A stretch of 64,000 bases of DNA from an uncultured Oscillospiraceae bacterium. GTDB lineage: Bacteria; Bacillota; Clostridia; Oscillospirales; Oscillospiraceae. This document shows positions 1-8,160 of the stretch, piece after piece. The stretch covers positions 1-64,000 of the forward strand of contig CAKTNW010000003.1 in NCBI GenBank assembly GCA_934589145.1, read 5' to 3'. The notes under the pieces are model-generated. The model made no database searches. It saw nothing but the letters and a program-made list of their open reading frames with translations, and was not told where the DNA came from. Position 1 is the first letter of the stretch, and each line of letters begins with the position of its first letter. The translations under genes were made by a program, and so were the position numbers.

Positions 1-1
1 T

Positions 2-76
2 TGGAGGTGACACCCGGATTTGAACCGGGGAATGAGGGTTTTGCAGACCCTTGCCTTACCACTTGGCTATGTCACC
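2..76 (-). tRNA. tRNA-Cys (GCA), copy 1
   Basis: Read on the minus strand this folds as a complete tRNA: 7-bp acceptor stem (GGTGACA with TGTCACC), D arm, anticodon loop CTGCAAA giving anticodon GCA, TpsiC loop TTCAAAT, and an encoded CCA end. A second copy, identical over 77 bp, lies at 4721-4795. Its own consensus promoter is at 133-161. Confidence 0.95.
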
Positions 77-132
77 GAAAAGCACTCCAAATGTGACAAT
101 TTTGAGCAATTTCATTGGGGATTTGCAATTAT

Positions 133-161
133 ATTATACTACACACTTTTAGAAATGTCAA
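133..161 (-). promoter_or_regulatory. Promoter of tRNA-Cys copy 1
   Basis: On the minus strand TTGACA (156-161) is followed after 17 bp by TATAAT (133-138), a perfect sigma-A promoter about 57 bp upstream of the tRNA. The -35 directly abuts the 15-bp repeat at 162-176. Confidence 0.85.
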
Positions 162-176
162 CAAACCCTCATTTAA
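162..176. repeat. 15-bp direct repeat, left copy (possible att site)
   Basis: CAAACCCTCATTTAA is repeated exactly at 4602-4616. It resembles the anticodon arm of the flanking tRNA-Cys (tRNA sense CTGCAAAACCCTCATT) but lies in inverted orientation to it. It sits between the tRNA promoter and the element genes, so it is a candidate recombination core. The remaining sequence to 443 is AT-rich leader with no gene that I can see. Confidence 0.6.
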
Positions 177-443
177 CTTCAGACAAAAAACAACCTTGGG
201 AATGAGGCGTGAACCCGTAATTGCAGGGCGGTACTTAAAACGGATAAGGCAATCACAATAATCAGTATCCTTTACAGGTGGTAATTCTGTACACTGCTAT
301 TACTAAACGATATGCCGTTGATTATATATAGGAAAATATGCAAGGAATTAACTTCTAAATCCGATATTTTTTGAGCTTTTCCATTATAGTAGTTGCAGAA
401 ATCTTCATAACAGTGTAGCATAAACAACAAGGATGGTGATATT

Positions 444-2129
444 ATGGCAGATCAGTTTTTATCTGATGTAATAAGCTATGAAAAAGACATCAAACCGTAC
501 CGTTTTATACAGATTTACTCTGGCGTTGGCAGCGGAAAGAACCATTGGATACAAAAGCAAGCAACAGAAGGTAAGCGCATTCTACTGATCACTTCACGCC
601 AAATCACGGCGGATGCACAGGCAAAAAAACTGGGTGCTGACCGGTGGATAGACTTAGACAAACTACTGGACAGGGAGGACAGGGAACTGGAATGCGTATT
701 ATCCGATGTTACGCATTGTGTAGTCTGCACTAATTCCGGTTTTGCAACGTTTGTACGCAAGAAGTTTTCCCCGGACGATAGCCGCACCTATCTTTGGAAC
801 AAATTTGACCTCATCGTTTTAGATGAATGTCATTCACTTGCCACGGATGCCACATTTGCAGACGCACCTTTCCACGTGGAAAAATTCATTCACTTTGCAA
901 TCAAGCAGCAGAGCAAGTGCAAATTCATTTTCATGACGGGAACGCTGTCTCCTATAAAGTGGCTTCTTGATGACCAACGAGATAGGGTACACGTTGTCGA
1001 CTACTTTGACGAATGCCGTCATGTCACGCCAGATAAGGTGGAAATTATATCCAAGACTTTTGCCAAGCGGAAAGTGCTGTCTCTACTGAGCGGAGGATCC
1101 CGTGTTATCGTTTTTGTAAACACGATAGACAGCATGAAAAACTGGGTGGGACATCTTAATCGCAATGGCATTGACGACAATACTATCGGACTGCTTTACG
1201 CCAAAGATGAGGATAGCGTGAACTTCACGGAGGAACTGGTCAATAAGCGGAAGGAACTCATAGAATGTCTGGAGAAAAAAGAATGCCTTCTTCCTTCTGC
1301 CAAAATCCTGCTTACCACGTCAAAAGGCAAGGAGGGTATCAATATCAATGACGAGGATATTCCGTGTATGTTCTGTGAAAGTCACTATGCCGATGACTTG
1401 ATACAGATGGCCGGGCGAGTTAGAAGTAGACTTGATACGCTGTTTGTCATTCGAGATGCACGACAGAACTATACTGCGCTGAGCCTGTTCGCTGCAGAGA
1501 TCAATCGGGATTGTGCGGAAACGGTGAATGGAACCCGCTATAGATATGAGGATTACTGCGAAGAAAACGGGCTAGCCTGTCGCGAGGATGATCTCATCAG
1601 AACAGTAGAGAAAATGTTTTCTTGTGTCCGATATAACTATATTTCCAAACAGTTTGCAGCCTACGAGGGGAAAATACACGGGATACGTGAATATACCAAG
1701 GGTATAAAGAGGTTTTCAGAGTATATTGAGCATTGGAACGAACCGATGAACCAAAACAGTGAATGGGGAAGTGAGCTATTCAAGAAGTGGTTTCCATATT
1801 CGACGGTATACCTGCATGACGACACGCCGCCCAACGCGCAACGTATAAAAGAAATTGTCGAGGATTATCTTTCAAAGCACAACCTTTTGGATAGGCGAAT
1901 TTCATTTGATGAAAAAAATGCTGTTAGGGATTTTATCAATAGACGATTTGCCTACTATAGTCACATTGCGGGTAAGTCCATGCCAATAAGCAGCCTAAAA
2001 CCGCTCTTTGATTGCATCGGCCTAAAATGCGAAAGTACGGGGCGGCATGGGTCGCGGCAATATCTCATAAGCCGTAGTGAAGCTGCACAGCAGGCAGAAA
2101 CACCGGATGGGACAGAAATTGATTTATAA
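444..2129 (+). CDS. DEAD/DEAH-type helicase-like protein of a small integrative element
   Basis: This 561-residue protein has a P-loop near its N-terminus (GVGSGKN, about residues 28-34), a DECH Walker B box (about 128-131), a motif III-like MTGT, and a late AGRVRSR helicase motif VI-like segment. That order fits a superfamily 2 helicase, similar in plan to origin-binding helicases of phages and plasmids. The C-terminal 200 residues are not recognised. The start has an AAGGATGGTG ribosome site. It is the largest gene between the two tRNA-Cys copies and is AT-rich compared with the core genome. A role in replicating or maintaining the element is inferred; no HNH or primase motif was noticed. 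Confidence 0.6.
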   Translation: MADQFLSDVISYEKDIKPYRFIQIYSGVGSGKNHWIQKQATEGKRILLITSRQITADAQAKKLGADRWIDLDKLLDREDRELECVLSDVTHCVVCTNSGFATFVRKKFSPDDSRTYLWNKFDLIVLDECHSLATDATFADAPFHVEKFIHFAIKQQSKCKFIFMTGTLSPIKWLLDDQRDRVHVVDYFDECRHVTPDKVEIISKTFAKRKVLSLLSGGSRVIVFVNTIDSMKNWVGHLNRNGIDDNTIGLLYAKDEDSVNFTEELVNKRKELIECLEKKECLLPSAKILLTTSKGKEGININDEDIPCMFCESHYADDLIQMAGRVRSRLDTLFVIRDARQNYTALSLFAAEINRDCAETVNGTRYRYEDYCEENGLACREDDLIRTVEKMFSCVRYNYISKQFAAYEGKIHGIREYTKGIKRFSEYIEHWNEPMNQNSEWGSELFKKWFPYSTVYLHDDTPPNAQRIKEIVEDYLSKHNLLDRRISFDEKNAVRDFINRRFAYYSHIAGKSMPISSLKPLFDCIGLKCESTGRHGSRQYLISRSEAAQQAETPDGTEIDL

Positions 2130-2406
2130 AGGAAACGGGAGTTTTGCTGTTTTTGTTCCCATAAAAAGAAACTGAATTTTTCCGGACGGATATAGCAGCG
2201 GCAGCGCTATATTCGGGAGGAAGGGACGAGTAATTACGTTTTCATTCTTTTATTCACGCAGTGAATCACAAGAATTAAAAAGGAATTACGTAGTCCGTGC
2301 GTTAGCCCCCGATGAGGCGGGGGCGTACAAGACGGGGTTAGACAAAATCAAGACATAGAGCAAGAAACAAGCCACGGGGACGTTATATCCTCGTGGCCTG
2401 TTTGGT
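2130..2406. other. Intergenic region with hairpins, including a terminator
   Basis: No gene is seen. There is a GC hairpin of GCCCCCG/CGGGGGC around 2305-2326 and a stem around 2371-2400 (AAGCCACGG with CTCGTGGCCT) flanked by T/A runs. The latter could terminate the convergent genes on both sides. Confidence 0.5.
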
Positions 2407-3300
2407 TTACCACATTCTTTTGCAGTATTCACACTTATATGTCTTGCCAATAGCACTGGATGCAATCCCCCAGAAATTGACCGACAACCACTTATCATTC
2501 CAAGTCGCTGCGCGTACCTTATAGTGTCCACAATAGGGACATGGGTAGGTAGCATATCTGACAGTCCATGGCTCGCCAGCGCTTTGACTTCTTTCCGCCT
2601 GTTGCCGCTCTAGCTCGATTCCCTGTTGCTTCTTTAGCCGAATAGTTTCTGGATCCTTTGCTTTTGCTCTTGCGTCTTGTTCCGCAATCACTTTACGTTT
2701 GTATGTGTCAAGATCAGACTTTGCAAGGTTGTAATTCTCTCTGCTGACTACAAATCCTGCGCATCCGAACAAGACGAGGATTGCGCCTATTATTATACCC
2801 AAGGTAATTCGGAAAAAGCCGCCTTCACAGAATAGCGCTATCGCAAGGGCCAAGGCAGCAGGGATAATAAACAGCGGCATAATTACGCTTACAATAGTAG
2901 GCTTATTTATATTTTGCATTCTTCTTTGTAGGATTTCATCCTCTGAAAGCTGCCTAACCATGCCAGTTCTCTCATCATATACAACGTCTTTTGCATTGCT
3001 TAATGAAGCAGAGCATTCTTTGCAGAATTGCCATCCTCTGTTGTTAAAAGTACCGCATTTAGGGCAGGTTTTACCTTCCATCAGTTCTCCAGATTTCTCT
3101 GTATTAGATGGCGAAGTGAATGCCTCAACTCTTGTTAACTTCCAACCTTTGTTCTTAGCATACGCAGAAGCTTTGTCAAAACTGTGCTGATTGATGTAAA
3201 ACAGCTCTTCCTCTGTTAACTCACGGTTGGAATATAAGGTTACCGCATCGCAAATATCAGGATTGATATTGTTTTTTGCATAGGTCTCTTTCACTATCAT
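2407..3300 (-). CDS. Zinc-ribbon membrane protein, unknown function
   Basis: This 297-residue protein has an N-terminal segment of about 75 residues, then a zinc ribbon (CPKCG then CKEC, about residues 79-96). Two adjacent hydrophobic segments (about 133-190) look like a membrane hairpin, followed by a basic coiled stretch. A second ribbon near the end has CPYCG and CEYCK. The start has a GGAGGAAAA ribosome site. It is carried inside the tRNA-flanked element, divergent from the ribbon-helix-helix gene and convergent with the helicase. I do not recognise the family. A membrane-anchored sensor or exclusion protein is possible but speculative. Confidence 0.6.
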   Translation of the reverse strand: MIVKETYAKNNINPDICDAVTLYSNRELTEEELFYINQHSFDKASAYAKNKGWKLTRVEAFTSPSNTEKSGELMEGKTCPKCGTFNNRGWQFCKECSASLSNAKDVVYDERTGMVRQLSEDEILQRRMQNINKPTIVSVIMPLFIIPAALALAIALFCEGGFFRITLGIIIGAILVLFGCAGFVVSRENYNLAKSDLDTYKRKVIAEQDARAKAKDPETIRLKKQQGIELERQQAERSQSAGEPWTVRYATYPCPYCGHYKVRAATWNDKWLSVNFWGIASSAIGKTYKCEYCKRMW

Positions 3301-3402
3301 GCGTATTTTCCTCCACGTTAATTAAATAGCAGTTTGAAATTCAATCCTATATTTAATATAGCATTTGGGATACCATATCGTCAAGTTGTAAGGAGTGATG
3401 AT

Positions 3403-3579
3403 ATGGCACAATTCGCCCCCAAACAATATAAAAAGGAACAATTTACTATCCGAATGGAACACGAAATGCTTCAGAATGTGGACACACTGGCTGCAAAGTA
3501 CAACTTGAGTCGAAGTGAGTTTATCGTCCAATGCGTCCAATTTGCCATAGAACACATGGCACAGGAAGAAAACGAATAG
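3403..3579 (+). CDS. Small ribbon-helix-helix (CopG/Arc-like) DNA-binding protein
   Basis: The 58-residue product has the pattern of a ribbon-helix-helix regulator: a short strand (QFTIRMEHEM), then helices with LSRSEFIVQCVQFAIE. I chose the ATG at 3403 because AAGGAG lies 7 bp upstream; a longer open frame from 3334 lacks such a site. A promoter TTGAAA-17-TATAGC lies at about 3333-3362. It may act as the copy-control, relaxation or integrase regulator of the element. Confidence 0.65.
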   Translation: MAQFAPKQYKKEQFTIRMEHEMLQNVDTLAAKYNLSRSEFIVQCVQFAIEHMAQEENE

Positions 3580-3646
3580 ATGACGAGATGGTTTTGCTGA
3601 CAATACAACAAAAGGGAGAGCTTTGCGGCTCTCCCTTGGTTTATAT

Positions 3647-4585
3647 TCATCCGACTTTGATGACTTTTTGCTTTTGCCCCAACAAATTCACTGGACTGAA
3701 TGTTGTGTGTTGCGACTGTAAAAAGCTATCGTCTATTTCGGTATATCGCTTTGTCATTCGTAAATCACTATGCCCCATTTGCTTTTGCAAGGTAAACAGG
3801 TCTCCACCACTCTTGAGGTATAGTGTAGCAAAACTGTGTCGTAATTGATATGGCGTGATTTTAATGCCACTTAAATTGCTTATTTTGGCAAAGTCCTTAT
3901 CCAGATAAGTTGTTGTCAACTGACCACCTTCATAGTTTGGAAAAAGCCAGTTATCCCACTCCTTGGGCTTAATCCGCATAAAGGAAGTAATTGCTTTTGA
4001 GGTCTGAGGACTAAGGTATAGCAACCGCTCACGTCTGGTCTTTGCTACGACTTTACTGACCTTCAAGGTATGTTCGGCTGCGTCGAAATCGCTTTCTCGC
4101 AATCGGAGCAATTCTTTTGTTCGGATACCGCAGTCCAACATCACCAGAATAACCGTATATGTTCGCATTCCCGTGTAGGTCTTTTTATCCAGACTATCCA
4201 TGAAGCGTTGCAGATCACCTATGGAAACCGGCTTAATATTTCCTTCGTCACGCCGCTTTTTCAAATCATTGGCCGTAATGGGGTTCTTGGGGATATACTC
4301 TTGTTTTTCCATCCATCCAAAGAAAGCAGAAATGTACTGATAGGGCTTATTATACCGTGCAGGGCTTGTATCTGGTATGGCAGCAAAAAAAGCTAACGTA
4401 TCCTGCTCCAGAACGCTATATTCTGTGCTATTATGGCTGTTGCGAATAAAGCGTCCCAACTGCACTTTGTAGTCATGCAACGTTTCCTCACTGATCATTT
4501 GTGCCTGTTTAATGCTGATAAAGTCCTTTACAGCGGTTTCCAAAGTCGGGCGTTCCTTTGTTTCTGTGATTTTACGCATCCTCAT
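3647..4585 (-). CDS. Tyrosine recombinase/integrase of the tRNA-Cys-flanked element
   Basis: The 312-residue protein has an N-terminal SAM-like core-binding domain and a C-terminal catalytic domain. Catalytic residues are visible: Arg in GIRTKELLRLRE, HxxR in YQLRHSFATLYLK, and the Tyr nucleophile in MTKRYTEID. I prefer the ATG at 4585 because AAAGGAG precedes it; a start 9 codons earlier lacks a site. The gene reads away from the tRNA-Cys copy at 4721, about 136 bp off, the usual place for a tRNA-targeting integrase. The 15-bp repeat at 4602 is directly upstream of the ribosome site. Confidence 0.9.
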   Translation of the reverse strand: MRMRKITETKERPTLETAVKDFISIKQAQMISEETLHDYKVQLGRFIRNSHNSTEYSVLEQDTLAFFAAIPDTSPARYNKPYQYISAFFGWMEKQEYIPKNPITANDLKKRRDEGNIKPVSIGDLQRFMDSLDKKTYTGMRTYTVILVMLDCGIRTKELLRLRESDFDAAEHTLKVSKVVAKTRRERLLYLSPQTSKAITSFMRIKPKEWDNWLFPNYEGGQLTTTYLDKDFAKISNLSGIKITPYQLRHSFATLYLKSGGDLFTLQKQMGHSDLRMTKRYTEIDDSFLQSQHTTFSPVNLLGQKQKVIKVG

Positions 4586-4601
4586 AGGGTGCTCCTTTCT
4601 G

Positions 4602-4616
4602 CAAACCCTCATTTAA
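4602..4616. repeat. 15-bp direct repeat, right copy (possible att site)
   Basis: Exact copy of the repeat at 162-176, here 17 bp upstream of the integrase start. Extended to 4599 the match to the tRNA anticodon arm is CTGCAAACCCTCATT, lacking one A. Confidence 0.6.
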
Positions 4617-4678
4617 GAATGTATTTTTGAAGACTACCCGAAATCCCTTTTCTTGATTTTTGCAACTATTTTAAGCAA

Positions 4679-4712
4679 AAAAGAAAGGATTCCGAGCGTT
4701 TTGCTCAGAATC
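4679..4712 (-). terminator. Terminator of tRNA-Cys copy 2
   Basis: On the minus strand an 11-bp stem (GGATTCTGAGC pairing with GCTCGGAATCC, one mismatch) closes a small loop and is followed by TTTCTTTTTT. It lies just 3' of the tRNA at 4721. Confidence 0.8.
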
Positions 4713-4720
4713 CTAACATC

Positions 4721-4795
4721 TGGAGGTGACACCCGGATTTGAACCGGGGAATGAGGGTTTTGCAGACCCTTGCCTTACCACTTGGCTATGTCACC
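4721..4795 (-). tRNA. tRNA-Cys (GCA), copy 2
   Basis: Same 75-nt cloverleaf with GCA anticodon and encoded CCA as the copy at 2-76; identity extends over 77 bp (2-78 against 4721-4797). It has its own promoter at 4817-4845. Confidence 0.95.
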
Positions 4796-4816
4796 GAGGC
4801 GTGATGTCCGAGGGAC

Positions 4817-4845
4817 ATTATACAATACCCGGTGGCACTTGTCAA
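4817..4845 (-). promoter_or_regulatory. Promoter of tRNA-Cys copy 2
   Basis: Minus-strand TTGACA (4840-4845), 17-bp spacer and TATAAT (4817-4822): a perfect consensus. The spacer differs in sequence from that of copy 1, so the two promoters are not a simple duplication. Confidence 0.85.
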
Positions 4846-4910
4846 GAGAAAAGGCGGATTTTCCTGTGAATAAAATTTTGCTTCTTTTCGACGCGCTCCG
4901 CCGCCGGTGC

Positions 4911-6314
4911 TTACGCCGTGTGCTTGTGGGTCAGATGGTGATGCTTGGACATGAGACCCTCGCGCCGGTAGAGACGGCGCAGCATGATCACAAGGCAGAT
5001 CAGATGGGTCAGGAACGTCAGGGCCCAGGAGAAGGGGTACGACCAGTAGATGACCTGGGGCGTGTGGAACCGGGGGATCTGGAAGATGGTGGCGATCCAC
5101 ACCACGCGGAAGGCGCAGGCGCCCAGCAGCGTGACGATCATGGGAGTGACGGAATAGCCGATGCCGCGGATGGAGCCCACGATCACGTCCATCAGGCCGC
5201 AGAGGATGTACAGGGGGAACATGATGGCGATGCGCACCATGCCGGCGGCCACCACCGTGTCGCTGTTGGAGTAGATATGCAGCAGCTGCGGGCCAAACAG
5301 CCAGCCCAGCATGCCGCCGATAAGGGCCACGGACGCCGAGCAGGCGGCGGAGCACAGCGCGATGGGCTTCAGCCGCTCCAGCTTGCCTGCGCCGTAGTTC
5401 TGGCTGGTGAAGGCCATGTTGGCCTGGCAGAAGGCGTTGCAGGCCACATAGATGAAGCCCTCGATATTGCTGGCGGCGGTGTTGCCGGAGATCACCGTCT
5501 CGCCGAAGCCGTTGATGGACGCCTGGATGATCACGTTGGACAGGGAGAAGGCCACGCCCTGGATGCCGGAGGGAATGCCGATCTCCAGGATCTGCCACAG
5601 GCGAGGCAGGGTGATGCGCAGCTCACGCAGCTCCAGGCGGATGTCGCCCTCCTCGTGCATCAGGCAGCGCACCACCAGAAAGGCGGACAGGCACTGGCTG
5701 ACCACGGTGGCGATGGCCACGCCCGCCACGTCCAGCTGGAACACGATGACCAGCAGCAGGTTCAGGGCCACGTTGACGATACCGGCGGCGATCAGGTAGT
5801 AGAGGGGCCGCCGGGTGTCGCCCACCGAGCGCAGCAGCGCCGCGCCGAAGTTATACAGCATGGCGGCGGGCATACCCAGGAAGTAGATCCGCAGATAAAG
5901 GGACGCCAGGGGCAGGATGGAGTCCGGCACCTGCATCAGATGCAGCAGGGGGCGGGCGGTGGTGACACCCACCACGGCCAGCAGGATGCCGCTGAGAAGG
6001 GCCAGCAGCATAGAGGTGTGCACCGTCTGGCGCAGGCCGTCCCGGTTGCCCGCACCGGTATAGCGGGCCGCCAGAATGTTGGCGCCCACGGACAGCCCCA
6101 CAAACAGGTTTACCATCAGGTTGATAAGGGCGGCGTTGGAGCCCACGGCGGCCAGGGAGTTGTCTCCGGCAAATTTGCCCACCACCACGATATCCGCCGC
6201 GTTGAACAGCAGCTGCAGTACGCTGGAGCACATCAGCGGCAGGGCGAAGGTCAGTATTTTCGGCAGCAGCTTACCGCTGCACATATCGATCTCGTAGCGG
6301 CTGGTACGGGCCAT
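4911..6314 (-). CDS. MATE family multidrug/cation exporter
   Basis: The 467-residue protein is the usual length for the MATE family and has about 12 hydrophobic segments in two similar halves. The N-terminal half carries the family pattern LPLMCSSVLQLLFNAADIVVVGKFAG and the second half GIPSGIQGVAFSLSNVIIQASINGFG. Such proteins export cationic drugs or metabolites in exchange for Na+ or H+ across the cytoplasmic membrane. The ATG follows AAGGAGGAACTCCC. It stands alone, reading toward the tRNA-Cys, with REP-like hairpins upstream. The substrate cannot be read from sequence. Confidence 0.92.
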   Translation of the reverse strand: MARTSRYEIDMCSGKLLPKILTFALPLMCSSVLQLLFNAADIVVVGKFAGDNSLAAVGSNAALINLMVNLFVGLSVGANILAARYTGAGNRDGLRQTVHTSMLLALLSGILLAVVGVTTARPLLHLMQVPDSILPLASLYLRIYFLGMPAAMLYNFGAALLRSVGDTRRPLYYLIAAGIVNVALNLLLVIVFQLDVAGVAIATVVSQCLSAFLVVRCLMHEEGDIRLELRELRITLPRLWQILEIGIPSGIQGVAFSLSNVIIQASINGFGETVISGNTAASNIEGFIYVACNAFCQANMAFTSQNYGAGKLERLKPIALCSAACSASVALIGGMLGWLFGPQLLHIYSNSDTVVAAGMVRIAIMFPLYILCGLMDVIVGSIRGIGYSVTPMIVTLLGACAFRVVWIATIFQIPRFHTPQVIYWSYPFSWALTFLTHLICLVIMLRRLYRREGLMSKHHHLTHKHTA

Positions 6315-6329
6315 GGGAGTTCCTCCTTG

Positions 6330-6540
6330 TTATTTTTTGTAGGGATATCGGCGGGGCAGATTGGCCCCGCCCTACAGTGCGGCGCCAATATTCCGTAGGG
6401 CGGGCCCCGCGTGGCCCGCCGCACAGTGAACGGGAAGGTGCGATGCTGGTGCGTAGGGGAGGGGTTCTACCCCTCCCTTTCGGTTTACAGCGGTATTTCT
6501 ATTATACGGCGGGCGGGGCAGAGCCCCGCCCCTACGAAAT
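6330..6540. repeat. Cluster of four REP-like GTAG-footed hairpins
   Basis: Four GC-rich hairpins sit in the gap, each with a GTAG foot on one strand. Near 6341-6375 arms CGGGGC and GCCCCG lie between GTAGGG and CCCTAC. A second is near 6395-6421. Near 6452-6478 GTAG is followed by GGGAGGGG, TTCTA and CCCCTCCC. Near 6507-6536 arms around CAGAG end in CTAC. The same elements occur at 38755-39060, 51183-51358 and 63586-63666. GTAG next to a hairpin is the known mark of REPs handled by RAYT transposases; one is present at 51001-51475. Confidence 0.8.
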
Positions 6541-6638
6541 GGTGCGGCAAATCTCTGCGGGGCGCGAAACACTCCTCGCAAATCAGTCCAACTATCATAT
6601 CATCTTTTAACAAAAAAGCAACACCTATTTTGTATTTC

Positions 6639-6668
6639 TTGACAAAATATCCCGGTTTCCTCTATAAT
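6639..6668 (+). promoter_or_regulatory. Promoter of the CmpB-like gene
   Basis: TTGACA (6639-6644), 18-bp spacer, TATAAT (6663-6668), about 36 bp before the ATG at 6705. Confidence 0.75.
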
Positions 6669-6704
6669 CGGAAGCAACTACTGCTGACATGTGAGGTGCC
6701 GTTT

Positions 6705-7586
6705 ATGAATTGGACACTGCTGTGCCAACTGATCGTGCTGTTTTTCGTGTTCTCCGTGCTGGGCTGGATGATGGAGGTCACGCTGAAATACATCCAGTAT
6801 CATCGGTTCATCAACCGGGGCTTCCTCATCGGCCCCTACTGCCCCATTTACGGCAGCGGCGTAGTGCTGGTGACGGTGCTGGTGGGCGGCCTGATCGGTA
6901 TCCGGGGCGGCACCCCCGGCGAGATCTTCCTGGCAGGCTTCTTCATCTGCGGCGGCCTGGAGTACTTCATCAGCTGGTACATGGAAAAGGTATTCCATGC
7001 CCGGTGGTGGGATTACAGCCGCAAGCCCATGAACCTGAACGGCCGCGTGTGGATCGGCAACCTGATGCTGTTCGGACTGGCCAGCGTGGTGATCGTGGTG
7101 TGGATCGACCCGGTGTACTTCCGGCTCATTGAAAAGTTGCCCTTGTTCTGGCTGCACTTCGCCGCCGTGGCCATTGTGGCGCTGCTGGTGTCGGACTGCG
7201 TGGTGTCCCATGTGATGATGGACATCGTCCGCAAGGAGATCGACGCCCAGGACGGCGACAGCACCGAGGAGATCAGCCGCCGCGTCCACGAGCTGCTGCG
7301 TGACCGCAACCTGTTCCTGCGCCGTATCCACCAGGCGTATCCCGAGCTGCAGGCCCGCCCCCGCGCCATGATGGAGCGGCTGAAGCAGGCCCGGAAGGAG
7401 TTCAAGGAATCCAACCTTCGGGTGAAGGAGCTGCTGGACGAGATGGCCCGCCGCCGGAAGAACGGCGAGGCCCTGGAGGAGATCACCGCCCGTCTGGAGA
7501 CGGCTGCCGCCGCCATGAAGGAGCGCCGCGCCAAGCTGCGGGAGCTGGAGCGGAAGCTGCGCCGCCAGCGGGACGACGAGGAATAA
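6705..7586 (+). CDS. Putative ABC-transporter type IV (CmpB-like) membrane protein
   Basis: The 293-residue protein begins with about five hydrophobic segments (residues 1-165) carrying the signature of this clostridial family (GWMMEVTLKYI, NRGFLIGPYCPIYG). It ends in a long charged coiled coil rich in Arg, Glu and Lys (about 200-293). I chose the ATG at 6705 because the family starts there and a promoter lies just upstream. The family is annotated as putative ABC-transporter permease but has no proven function; the coiled coil may contact a cytoplasmic partner. It stands alone and ends at a bidirectional terminator. Confidence 0.75.
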   Translation: MNWTLLCQLIVLFFVFSVLGWMMEVTLKYIQYHRFINRGFLIGPYCPIYGSGVVLVTVLVGGLIGIRGGTPGEIFLAGFFICGGLEYFISWYMEKVFHARWWDYSRKPMNLNGRVWIGNLMLFGLASVVIVVWIDPVYFRLIEKLPLFWLHFAAVAIVALLVSDCVVSHVMMDIVRKEIDAQDGDSTEEISRRVHELLRDRNLFLRRIHQAYPELQARPRAMMERLKQARKEFKESNLRVKELLDEMARRRKNGEALEEITARLETAAAAMKERRAKLRELERKLRRQRDDEE

Positions 7587-7593
7587 AACCGAC

Positions 7594-7632
7594 AAAAAAG
7601 AGAGGGGCTGTCCGCAGACAGTCCCTCTTTTT
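7594..7632. terminator. Bidirectional terminator
   Basis: An 11-bp stem (GAGGGGCTGTC with GACAGTCCCTC, one wobble) flanked by an A run on the left and T run on the right, between convergent genes. Confidence 0.85.
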
Positions 7633-7636
7633 ATGC

Positions 7637-8119
7637 TCAATCGAAGCCGAACAGGCCCATAATGCGGTGGTACAGATCCTTGTGCTCCTCGTACCAGTCC
7701 TTGCGCTCGCGCAGCAGACGCTCGGCGTCGGCGTACTCCTCCAGCGCCTGGCTGGCCTCCAGATAGCCGCGGGTCAGCACCCGCATGCGCTTGCTCATGT
7801 ACTGCATGATGCTCATGATCTTGGCGGGCCGCTCCTGGAAATAATGGCCGAAATTCTCGTGGGTGATGACGGTGCACGCGGTCTTTTCCAGGGCCACGGC
7901 GGTGGCGTTCTGGGGACGGCTCTCCAAAAAGCCCACAATGCCGAAGAAGCCGTCGGCCTCCACCTCGTTCAGCAGACGCTGGGTGGGTTTATGATAGTCC
8001 ACATACAGGGCCACCTGGCCCCACAGCACATCATAGATGGCCGACACATAGTCGCCCTGCTGGTAAATGACCTCGCCTTTTTTGAAGATCTTCTCCCCTG
8101 CCTCGGGATGGTTCGTCAC
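7637..8119 (-). CDS. Cyclic-nucleotide-binding-domain protein without DNA-binding domain
   Basis: This 160-residue protein is a Crp-type cNMP-binding beta roll (about residues 8-115, with FKKGEVIYQQGD and ADGFFGIVGFLESRPQNATAVALE) followed by a helical tail. No helix-turn-helix follows, so it is not a normal Crp/Fnr regulator. The start is GTG at 8119, with AAAGGCGG upstream. It is followed on the same strand, upstream, by a small membrane protein and a racemase-like gene, so the three may be co-transcribed. Signal binding or a structural role is possible; the ligand is unknown. Confidence 0.75.
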   Translation of the reverse strand: MTNHPEAGEKIFKKGEVIYQQGDYVSAIYDVLWGQVALYVDYHKPTQRLLNEVEADGFFGIVGFLESRPQNATAVALEKTACTVITHENFGHYFQERPAKIMSIMQYMSKRMRVLTRGYLEASQALEEYADAERLLRERKDWYEEHKDLYHRIMGLFGFD

Positions 8120-8160
8120 AGATATCGCCGCCTTTCTGTTATGAGATATGATGCTCCGGT

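Noticed and set aside
4770-6398. Long His/Gln/Gly-rich reading frames opposite real genes (also opposite 27.9-37.0 and 48.0-52.8 kb)
   Set aside because: They are mirror frames of high-GC genes, lack ribosome sites and have no recognisable domain.
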